From positions 38,180-102,179 of the forward strand of contig DIWV01000002.1 of NCBI GenBank assembly GCA_002435865.1: a stretch of 64,000 bases of DNA. The letters are read 5' to 3'. The notes under the pieces are model-generated. The model ran no database searches. It was not told the origin of the DNA and worked only from the letters and a program-made list of their open reading frames with translations. The position numbers and the translations under genes were made by a program. The DNA is from Cloacimonetes bacterium UBA6097. Its GTDB lineage: Bacteria; Cloacimonadota; Cloacimonadia; Cloacimonadales; Cloacimonadaceae. Position 1 is the stretch's first letter; each line of letters begins with the position of its first letter. Shown here piece by piece: positions 42,201 through 49,162 of this stretch.

Positions 42201-45200
42201 ATTGATTATATGAATGTGAAGATTAGATTAGATCCTCTGGCAATTGAAAATCCTATTGTATCTGATTCGATATGTACTTTGTATAGACTTTATCCAAATT
42301 TAACACGAAATGGAATATCTGCTGATAGTATTTACATAGCAGAGCGTGAAAATATCAAAACCAAGTACGGACTTGAATCAGATTGGTATAATTCAAATAA
42401 AGATAAGGACATCGCAAAACAACTTCAGATAGTTAAGCAGGCGTATATCGATTTAGAAAAGCGTTATAACAACAGCTTTGTAGACATACCAAGTGTCGCA
42501 AATTCTGAGAAATACGTAAAGCTGATTGACCAATATTCAAGATTTCGGGAAATACACGATGCGCAATCCAATACTTGGATACAAGAGAAACAAGCCAATA
42601 TAATTGCTCAAAACATAAAAACAACTCAACAAACCAAGAATGTACAACAATATTTGGCTTTAGCATCAAGGATATACATATATAATGACAAATATCCCCA
42701 AAATGATTCTTACTTCAGTTTAGAAGGAACAGCATATAATTGTGCCCGTATAGTAGTTGATTCTCTTAAAACTGATTTGACAGCCCTAAAAACACTTGAT
42801 AATAATGTAGTAATACCTTTATCTGATGAAAACCCATCTCAATACTATCAACTTGCCGCGCAAAGATTTATGAGTGTATTGGAAAACGACCGTTTCAGGT
42901 CAGTTCAAAACGATAATCTTTATATCTCCATTATCTTAAGACAGTCTGAAATTGCATACGAACAGCAAAAGCATGATTTGGCGACTTCATATTATAAAAT
43001 GGTTATAGACTTTGATGGATATGTTACACCTGATGTTAAAAGAACGGTTTATATCAATCTTGCTGAGATAGCAGAATCCACTAATCAATTTAAAGATGCA
43101 GAAAATTGGTATAGAAACGCAGAGAAATATGCATTGAGTGAAGAGGATAAAGAAGTATTACATCAACACACATTGATACAAATCCAGAATTCGATTGATA
43201 AATCAAATGCAGCAGGAAACAATACTCAAATGGCTGAAGATTATATTCGCTTAGCAAATGAATATAAATTAAATAACCCTGTAAAAAGCTTGCAATACTT
43301 AGGAGAAGCTCAACTTGCTTATCAGAAAGCAAAAGACTATTCAAAGAGTATAGCTTTGCTTTTAGAGATATCAAAAGCTAAAACCAGTTCAAAAGAAGTT
43401 TTTGATTTTTACCGTTTAGCATGGTCTATAGCAGACAGCTCCGGAAATGTAAACCAATCAGATTCACTAAAACGTTCCTTTATGGAAAGATATCCCTCCA
43501 GCAATGAAGCATATCAGGTCAGACTTAGTCTTATAGATAAAAAGATAAGTAATCCTTCTACCATAAAACAAGCCGGAGAAATGTATCTTGAGCTTTACAA
43601 CGATATAAAAACCAACAAAATTGATTCGGGCAATGACGATCCTGCCAGTGTGTATTTAGCTGCGATCGGTATGTTTGACAAAGCAGGAAGTGAGCAGGAG
43701 AAAGATAAGTTAGCCGAACAGTTTATTTCAGAATATCCCAATCATCCTTCAACAATACCTTTGATGGAATATCTTGCAGACAGGGCATTAGCTAGAGGTG
43801 ACATTGTTAAATATGACCAGATTGCTAAAACAATCTTTCTTAAGGATAAAACCAGGAATTTAAGATATTCTAATATAGCAAAAGCGAAACTGGAGAAAAT
43901 TGCTACTGAGTTTAATCGTGCATATCGTGATAAAAATTGGCAGAATATCCTCAAATATATTGAAGAATTTAAAACAATTCATACAGCTTATAAAAATGAA
44001 GGTTTGAATTTAGATTTTTCACCTGTTTATTCTGCCTTTGATTTAGCTGAAAAGGAATACAAAGAAATTCAGGAGAGGATTGCTTTCATTAACCAGTTTA
44101 ACAAGCAACTAGAAAAAACCGAAACAGGATTTTTAAGGAGATCCCCTGATAACCTGTTGAAAGTTAATGAATATACAAAGTGGAAGCGCAACTTGATTGG
44201 TGGCGATAATCGTATAGGAGCATTAAAAAATGCAACTTCAGGCGAGATAATAAAAATAAGAAATGTATTAGCTTCCGGAGCGAAGTATAATCTTGATGTT
44301 AATGATAGATTAAGAGCTTTTGATCTTATTTGCCGGGTAGCTGAATACAGCAGTGAAGTAATAAACCTTCAGGTAAATAAGTACATGACAAAAACAGTTG
44401 AGTTTGATTCATACAAAAAGCAGTTCAGAGGTTCTGAAGATGAACTTTACTCTGCATTTGATACTCAGAGAGATGGACATTCCTTATCTGTCATTCAACA
44501 AGCTTACCCGTACTATCTGACCATGTATAAATACTTCTATATACCCGGTTATCATGATAAGTACACAAATAAAGCTTACAAGAGTCTTCAGAAATTTAAT
44601 GCTTTGCCAAGATACAGAATAGAACATCTTAATATAGACTCAGATTGGCAATTATTTGTTAGTGATTTGTATGATTCAACAATTGTATCTCCTTATACAA
44701 CAAAAAATACACTTGTGAAATCACCCCAAGGTGATTCTTACAACCAAATCACTATCCCTCCCAACAGCGAGGTTTTAATTAAGAAAACCTTTGACCTTAA
44801 GGTTCCATATGAATATGCAATAGCAAATGTCATAACTCCTTATTTTAACCGCTCAGTAATAAAGTTGAATGACAAAACAGTGGATTTCACATTTAATGCA
44901 ATTGACAAATTTGACTCTAAAGAAGATCAATCTGTTCGTAATGCCCTGATATTCGGAGAGGGCAAGTTCTCATCCGGTATTAATAATCTTGAGATGCATT
45001 TTATGAATCCAGACTCTGTCCCGCTTGATTTAAAATTTAATCTTATGGTTATCAGCGACTCAGTTAAAATTGACGCTGCAACAATAATTGATACTATAAC
45101 TGTTAATACAGACCAGACTTGGCAATATGCCAAGTATTCAGATGATAGATTAGCGGGTGACTGGTCTATTGCTAATAAATCTAATCAGTTTGGATTTTCC

Positions 45201-45566
45201 AACAACAAGTTATTTGAAATGGAAAACACATCAGCCGACCCAATTTGGGTTAAAACTGGTGATATGCAGGATGCAGCAAGTCTGATTTATAAAAAGGGGT
45301 TTGTTGTTAATGGTGTTTTAAAGGATGGCATTATTAAATTTATTGCTCCTGATATAGCAACTGTTGTATTGAATGATAAAGTGATATCAACTGAGTATCA
45401 GCTTAATTATGACCCTGAATCTGACCTGGTATTTGCAGGACAGATAATATTGTCACCTGCGGATATAAGGCAGGGATTGAATACTATCAAGGTCATTGTA
45501 AAAAACCAGTCTGAGTGGAAAGGTATGCTGGCAGAAATCAGATTGGTCGTTGCGCATCCGGAATGA
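39288..45566 (+). CDS. Giant exported TPR-repeat protein
   Basis: 2092 residues with a signal peptide (ILIIIILLLFVFVNSLLAQ). Most of the length is helical with many tetratricopeptide-like units. Examples are YNLGFYEQSEIELILLINDH, YKEAIAAYKRITTEFKNSQY with ALYRLGYIFFEIG, and AEIAYEQQKHDLATSYYKM-type repeats. Coiled-coil stretches lie near residues 380-660. The last 310 residues switch to beta-sandwich domains (WQYAKYSDDRLAGDWS, LNTIKVIVKNQSEWKGMLAE). It probably fills the periplasm as a scaffold. It is followed by a 90-residue exported protein and by TolQ/TolR/TonB-like genes with tiny gaps, so it is likely the main client of that motor. I know no exact orthologue with an assigned function. 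Confidence 0.88.
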   Translation: MKRMILIIIILLLFVFVNSLLAQLTDVQKQLVIEDVSNLIKISSLSNPQNINSEQMLNRSTVKNLIKKSIDDNNVDQAIAYFDAYASILDTLVITNPVVSREIVYNLKSAYEKVPSVHDRISYYLSLVEYNLGFYEQSEIELILLINDHPQSPLLQKSITLLLKTYLNLKKEEDAFTLLKSINGALTNDQNYLAGHICFVLEKDALAEEYFLKVSDGKYKEDSQKMLMLLSILKQEPHIAKAEFENLLQHEPSNPFILLCLARLSCLTGNWQDAEMYYSQYIPSMKIHRDLQVQFELATSFINVGDDNKAIETLDNAIKNKDLSEFISPLLYLWAELTANKGQVEPAKIRTNKIRQVVANNIELISEKTLLINRIKVLKQDIGEKPSVEQINNTIDELEIISNKLNSINIKVVEEPYGIAQHELARWTKIEKQIVFSLLDQLTYYVLADGLKDIQDTLFIKQFESLESIYKEQVRRLASIRASLLKLNESNTYLAIQNEIDNNIEVLDKIRKNLYDMKSSTDPTFTAGQIDSLIVENERKRTETKLLLDYYDYDNALYKKILDECDSSSKATSQLIKSITASKIDFLEQYPIYVSNKEKRNIIQDISNLQLLIPEYNNLLASQQASLKNLQTDLEYIDLYIDFVETKYYDRNKSDKEKSLTFEDTQKLFVANQERKKFIYSKILAFVNKNVSSGNKMELSDYPIINIMASAYFVMAELGNSIMPDQPKLILSNYKKVLEIDPKFHLTDAVLYNIGYISSLITKSNIENEILALENMQHTSMIVNRQDSLLFSEMTYKEAIAAYKRITTEFKNSQYYSEALYRLGYIFFEIGTDAERPIEYYKMAREYYDEIINTPNNPYLYKALYQRGWTWLNSSSEEAYKHSIQDFATILRAIDQNEINDETEAIDYSLASKKNIGYCLIGLDSSDYNKSSIGAEYVLNNLSKMVNKSDLTQILDETINQDLALYLPMNAIDYMNVKIRLDPLAIENPIVSDSICTLYRLYPNLTRNGISADSIYIAERENIKTKYGLESDWYNSNKDKDIAKQLQIVKQAYIDLEKRYNNSFVDIPSVANSEKYVKLIDQYSRFREIHDAQSNTWIQEKQANIIAQNIKTTQQTKNVQQYLALASRIYIYNDKYPQNDSYFSLEGTAYNCARIVVDSLKTDLTALKTLDNNVVIPLSDENPSQYYQLAAQRFMSVLENDRFRSVQNDNLYISIILRQSEIAYEQQKHDLATSYYKMVIDFDGYVTPDVKRTVYINLAEIAESTNQFKDAENWYRNAEKYALSEEDKEVLHQHTLIQIQNSIDKSNAAGNNTQMAEDYIRLANEYKLNNPVKSLQYLGEAQLAYQKAKDYSKSIALLLEISKAKTSSKEVFDFYRLAWSIADSSGNVNQSDSLKRSFMERYPSSNEAYQVRLSLIDKKISNPSTIKQAGEMYLELYNDIKTNKIDSGNDDPASVYLAAIGMFDKAGSEQEKDKLAEQFISEYPNHPSTIPLMEYLADRALARGDIVKYDQIAKTIFLKDKTRNLRYSNIAKAKLEKIATEFNRAYRDKNWQNILKYIEEFKTIHTAYKNEGLNLDFSPVYSAFDLAEKEYKEIQERIAFINQFNKQLEKTETGFLRRSPDNLLKVNEYTKWKRNLIGGDNRIGALKNATSGEIIKIRNVLASGAKYNLDVNDRLRAFDLICRVAEYSSEVINLQVNKYMTKTVEFDSYKKQFRGSEDELYSAFDTQRDGHSLSVIQQAYPYYLTMYKYFYIPGYHDKYTNKAYKSLQKFNALPRYRIEHLNIDSDWQLFVSDLYDSTIVSPYTTKNTLVKSPQGDSYNQITIPPNSEVLIKKTFDLKVPYEYAIANVITPYFNRSVIKLNDKTVDFTFNAIDKFDSKEDQSVRNALIFGEGKFSSGINNLEMHFMNPDSVPLDLKFNLMVISDSVKIDAATIIDTITVNTDQTWQYAKYSDDRLAGDWSIANKSNQFGFSNNKLFEMENTSADPIWVKTGDMQDAASLIYKKGFVVNGVLKDGIIKFIAPDIATVVLNDKVISTEYQLNYDPESDLVFAGQIILSPADIRQGLNTIKVIVKNQSEWKGMLAEIRLVVAHPE

Positions 45567-45574
45567 GGTGACTT

Positions 45575-45847
45575 ATGAAGAAACTTATCGCAATATCGAT
45601 ATTATTATTATTAATATCAACGATAGCAGGAATTGATGAAAATACCAAAAAGAGATTTGATAAAGCTAAGGTTTTTAAGGCTAAAGAAGTAGAGGTGGTT
45701 AAAATCGAGGTTATGAAACCAGATATTGAACGCTATCAAAAAAAAACCGATACTGATTTATCTTCAGGTTATTATCAATTCTATAAAAAAAATATCAGAG
45801 CAACTAATAGAATTTTACTAAATAAATGGCTAAAGGAGTTCAAATGA
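45575..45847 (+). CDS. Small exported protein of the TPR/Tol module
   Basis: 90 residues, starting 8 bases after the TPR gene with GAGGTGA as the ribosome site. The N-terminus is a signal peptide (LIAISILLLLISTIAGI). The mature part is highly charged (KVFKAKEVEVVKIEVMKPD) and ends in a Tyr/Lys/Arg-rich helix. Its stop overlaps the next ATG (AAATGA), so production is coupled to the TolQ-like protein. No family is recognised. Confidence 0.8.
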   Translation: MKKLIAISILLLLISTIAGIDENTKKRFDKAKVFKAKEVEVVKIEVMKPDIERYQKKTDTDLSSGYYQFYKKNIRATNRILLNKWLKEFK

Positions 45848-46599
45848 AAGCAAAAAGCATAATTCTGCTTATAATCAACTTTTTCATAAGCTTATCTTTG
45901 TTTGCCCAAGAAGCAGCAACAACTGCTATAAAATCTTCCAGCATATCAGCAGGAGAACTAATCAGTGACAGTGGAACATGGGGTTATCTGATTATTCTTG
46001 TATTTGTTATCGGATTGGTTTTGGCAATCATTCGCTACATTCAGCTTTATGTAAAAGAGAAGATTGATGCCGGTAAATTCTATCTCAAATTAAAAGGATA
46101 TATTAAAAACGACCAACTTGATGAAGCAACAAAGATTTCGGAAAGCTTTAAAAACACTACTTTGGGATTCATCTTCTGGAGTGGTTTGATGGTATTCAAA
46201 GATGCCAAGAAAAGTAGTAAGAACGGTAAAGACCTTAAGGAATCGGTTCAAAATGCTTTTGACGAAGCTGTTCTGCAAACAGTCCATAAGTTAGATGGCG
46301 GTCTTTTCTGGTTTGACGTTTTAGCACAAACCTGCACATACCTTGGTTTATTAGGAACCATTTGGGGATTGATAATGGCATTCAAAGCTTTAGGAACAGC
46401 TTCTCAGGCAGAAGCTAACAAGAGTCTTACAGAAGGTATCAAGGTAGCAATTGGTACTACAGCAATGGGTTTAATTGCTGCTGTTCCTCTAACTCTGATT
46501 AAAGGTGCTTTGCTTACCAGAGCACAGAATGTAATATCAGATATTGATGAATTCAGCGTTAAAATGATTAATCAGTTAAATTATTCAATAAAGGAATAA
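45844..46599 (+). CDS. MotA/TolQ/ExbB-family proton channel protein
   Basis: 251 residues from the ATG at 45844 (AAAGGAG upstream, overlapping the previous TGA). The family pattern is present: a hydrophobic N-terminal segment, a first channel helix (GYLIILVFVIGLVLAIIRYI), a cytoplasmic loop with the charged helix, and the signature TCTYLGLLGTIWGLIMAFKAL followed by the third helix (ALGTTAMGLIAAVPLTLI-like, written IAIGTTAMG...). An extra cleavable-looking segment (IILLIINFFISLSLFAQ) precedes the usual start. It supplies proton-driven force across the inner membrane to the downstream ExbD- and TonB-like partners. Confidence 0.93.
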   Translation: MKAKSIILLIINFFISLSLFAQEAATTAIKSSSISAGELISDSGTWGYLIILVFVIGLVLAIIRYIQLYVKEKIDAGKFYLKLKGYIKNDQLDEATKISESFKNTTLGFIFWSGLMVFKDAKKSSKNGKDLKESVQNAFDEAVLQTVHKLDGGLFWFDVLAQTCTYLGLLGTIWGLIMAFKALGTASQAEANKSLTEGIKVAIGTTAMGLIAAVPLTLIKGALLTRAQNVISDIDEFSVKMINQLNYSIKE

Positions 46600-46602
46600 G
46601 CT

Positions 46603-47127
46603 ATGGCATATCGCCCTTCAGAAAGAAGGAACCAGAAAAAACAAACTCCACCTGAACAGCCTAATCTTGTTCCGATAATGAACTTGTTTGTTACAATCAT
46701 TCCGTTTTTATTGGTTATGATTGTTATAAGCCAGGTGGCGATGGTAGCCTTAAACTTTTCTGCTCCGGGCGGAGGTGGAAGCGATGCTGTTGGTGATGGT
46801 GCAGGTGTTCAGGACAAGGAAATCAAGTTAATTGTCATGGCAACTGAAGGAAATCAGATATTTCCTGGATTCGAAATCAGAGGTTGGGAAGATAAACCCA
46901 TCATGCTAAGGAATTCAGCAAATAATGATCAATATAATTTCTTAAGTCTTAATCGTACGCTAGTCAATATTAAAAGACGTGACCAGAAATTAGAAAACAT
47001 CACTATAATAGTATATCCCGATGTCATGTATGGAACGCTTATCCAGACTATTGACCTCTGCAAGCAGAATGGATTTCCCAATGTTATCTACAAACCTGCA
47101 AGCGTTAGCTATGGAACGGGGGGATAA
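46603..47127 (+). CDS. ExbD/TolR-like protein with Asn at the proton-relay position
   Basis: 174 residues. A charged N-terminal tail (about 20 residues) precedes one membrane helix reading NLVPIMNLFVTIIPFLLVMIV, then a Gly-rich hinge (APGGGGSD) and a periplasmic domain (TLVNIKRRDQKLENITIIVYPD). In ExbD/TolR/AglS proteins the helix carries an Asp about three residues after a Pro. Here that position is Asn27. It is 3 bases after the TolQ-like gene. The second ExbD-like protein downstream does have the Asp, so the two may form a mixed stator. Confidence 0.9.
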   Translation: MAYRPSERRNQKKQTPPEQPNLVPIMNLFVTIIPFLLVMIVISQVAMVALNFSAPGGGGSDAVGDGAGVQDKEIKLIVMATEGNQIFPGFEIRGWEDKPIMLRNSANNDQYNFLSLNRTLVNIKRRDQKLENITIIVYPDVMYGTLIQTIDLCKQNGFPNVIYKPASVSYGTGG

Positions 47128-47646
47128 ATGCGTAAAGTAAGAAGGAAATTTTATGAGACAACAAACCTTTCTATCACATCCCTCCTGGATATTTTGACAA
47201 TAATTCTTGTGTTCCTGATTAAGAATGTCTCTATGGAAGCACAGAAAATGACTGTCCCTGAAAACATGAGCCTGCCTACAACTATTACTAATCAGGAACT
47301 TATTGATAATGGTCTTACTGTTTTAGTAAAAATATATCCGGATAGAATATTAATTGGGACAGATAACCTTAAAGCCGGAACATTGCAGCAGTTGGTTGAG
47401 GATGCTGAGACACGCGAGATTATTTATAATTATATGCAGCACGAGGCTTCTCAAATTGCAAAGTTAAATACCAGAAAAGGAACTAATTATCAGCCATGTC
47501 TTTTAATTCAGGCTGATAAACAGATACCATGTCAATATATTACACAATTGGTTAAAATTGGAGCAGGTGCATCCTTTGCCAATATCTATTTTTCTACTTT
47601 ACAAGACCAAAACTGGCTGCAGGCAACTGCAAACAGCGTGCAGTAG
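47128..47646 (+). CDS. ExbD/TolR-like protein with the conserved Asp
   Basis: 172 residues, starting directly after the previous stop (TAAATG). The helix reads NLSITSLLDILTIILVFLI, with Asp21 in the proton-relay place. The periplasmic part has the ExbD pattern (VLVKIYPDRILIGTDNLKAG ... PCLLIQADKQIPCQYITQLV). It pairs with the protein at 46603 and the TolQ-like channel, giving a TolQ-R-R arrangement as in myxobacterial gliding and some FCB envelope motors. Confidence 0.92.
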   Translation: MRKVRRKFYETTNLSITSLLDILTIILVFLIKNVSMEAQKMTVPENMSLPTTITNQELIDNGLTVLVKIYPDRILIGTDNLKAGTLQQLVEDAETREIIYNYMQHEASQIAKLNTRKGTNYQPCLLIQADKQIPCQYITQLVKIGAGASFANIYFSTLQDQNWLQATANSVQ

Positions 47647-47655
47647 GAGGTTTGT

Positions 47656-49113
47656 ATGGCAAAAACTGTTCTTAATCTCAAACTTCAATATAATGGAAAA
47701 CTACTTGATATTGCCAAGTATGGCAGAGATTTTACCAAGAAGCTATACATTGGCAGCAGCAAGTTTCTGTTCTGGCAAATTCTTGATAAGAAATTTCCCA
47801 AAAAACATTTATTCTTAACCAGCAAGAATAATAAATTCTATTTAAACCTGTTGCCTGATATGGAGGTTTCTTTTTTAGAAAATAACCAGTTGGTAGATAA
47901 GGAAACCCTGCAAAAAAGAAAACTTATTTCCGGATCTGAGATTCTACTTTCAAATGAACTTACAGGTTCAGTAAAACTAAATCCAGATTGGATTGTAACT
48001 TATGAATTCGTCGAACCATGGGTCACGAAATTAACAGAAGAAGAACGACAGATTGTCAGCAGATATTCCCGCAGGTCAGAGTTGCAACCATTCCAGAAGT
48101 TTACAAGGAATTTCCTGCTTGCAGCTACGTTCTTTACAATTGCAGGTCTTATTCTGTTTGATACTTTCAAACCCGATTATTCCAATGACCTTACACTGGC
48201 AGAACGTTGGCAGCAAATGCAGGCTATAGCTACCAAGGTAGAAATACCCAGAAATAGCTTTGACCAATTTTCGGAAGAGAGTATACAGCCGCAACCTAAA
48301 ACAGAGGAAATTGAGCAGACAACTACTGCCAGACCACAAACCGGAAAAGTTTCTGCCGGAACCATGAGTAAAGCTGCAGCCAGAGCTGCCTTATCAGGGA
48401 TATTGGGTCAAGGTGGTTTCCAACCGGGAAGCACAGGCACAGGTATTGTTGCTGTAACTACTGAGGAAAATATAATTGCAGCATCCCTTGGTGGTGGACG
48501 TGGTGGCGGCAGCGGTACAGGAAGAGGAACCGGCGCAAATGGACCCGGTGGACAGGGAACTGGCGGAGGAAGCGGATTTGGTACCGTATTTAACCCATCT
48601 GAGATACCTTCCGGAACTACAAACCTGGCAGGTTTATCTTCAGGCAGACCTCAGGGTAAGCTCTCTAACACTGCTCCTGCAGGTGATGTAACCACATATG
48701 TCGGCAACGCCTCTCGCATAGTTGCTGTAGGCAAGCCATCCAATAAGGTTTCTTCAGGTGTAATTACCCGTTTCTCAGGACCTGCAGTAACTAAAGTTGC
48801 TGAAGGTGGAATTTCTGCTGCTCCGGTTGATTCCAGACCTGAATTGCAGAGAATTGAGCAAAGAGTTGCCCGTTACAAACCTCAGATAAAAGATTTATTT
48901 AACCGCTACAGCCAGATAAAATCTATGTATGGCACAATTAAGTATACTATATATATAGATTCTGATGGTTCAGTTGCAGGAGTTCAGTTAACTCCCATGA
49001 GCGGTGAATTTTATCCCGAATTTCTGAAACAGCTGGAACAATTGATCAAAGGTTGGCGCTTTGATAACAAAAACTTAGTGCCTTACGAATTCATAATGAC
49101 ATTTGTTAAATGA
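47656..49113 (+). CDS. AgmX/PglI- and TonB-like energy-transducing protein
   Basis: 485 residues with an AGGAGG ribosome site. The first 155 residues are a cytoplasmic beta-rich domain with FHA-like spacing (LYIGSSKFLFWQIL, KHLFLTSKNNKFYLNL). One membrane helix follows (FLLAATFFTIAGLILFDTF), then a Pro/Gln-rich stretch. A long Gly/Ser-rich flexible region (GGGRGGGSGTGRGTG) comes next. The C-terminal domain (RYKPQIKDLFNRY, GTIKYTIYIDSDGSVAGVQL, LIKGWRF) matches the AgmX/PglI and TonB C-terminal type. It would link the TolQRR motor to the periplasmic TPR scaffold or outer-membrane barrel. It is the last gene of the module; the terminator is at 49131. Confidence 0.88.
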   Translation: MAKTVLNLKLQYNGKLLDIAKYGRDFTKKLYIGSSKFLFWQILDKKFPKKHLFLTSKNNKFYLNLLPDMEVSFLENNQLVDKETLQKRKLISGSEILLSNELTGSVKLNPDWIVTYEFVEPWVTKLTEEERQIVSRYSRRSELQPFQKFTRNFLLAATFFTIAGLILFDTFKPDYSNDLTLAERWQQMQAIATKVEIPRNSFDQFSEESIQPQPKTEEIEQTTTARPQTGKVSAGTMSKAAARAALSGILGQGGFQPGSTGTGIVAVTTEENIIAASLGGGRGGGSGTGRGTGANGPGGQGTGGGSGFGTVFNPSEIPSGTTNLAGLSSGRPQGKLSNTAPAGDVTTYVGNASRIVAVGKPSNKVSSGVITRFSGPAVTKVAEGGISAAPVDSRPELQRIEQRVARYKPQIKDLFNRYSQIKSMYGTIKYTIYIDSDGSVAGVQLTPMSGEFYPEFLKQLEQLIKGWRFDNKNLVPYEFIMTFVK

Positions 49114-49130
49114 TACTAATAAAAGTTAAT

Positions 49131-49159
49131 AAAGCCCCTTATCGTTAAGGGGCTTTTTT
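49131..49159 (+). terminator. Terminator abutting the priA start codon
   Basis: An 11-bp stem (AAAGCCCCTTA / TAAGGGGCTTT) with a 4-base loop is followed by six T residues. It ends 3 bases before the priA ATG, and its right arm contains the only AAGGGG that could serve as priA's ribosome site. Confidence 0.92.
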
Positions 49160-49162
49160 ATT

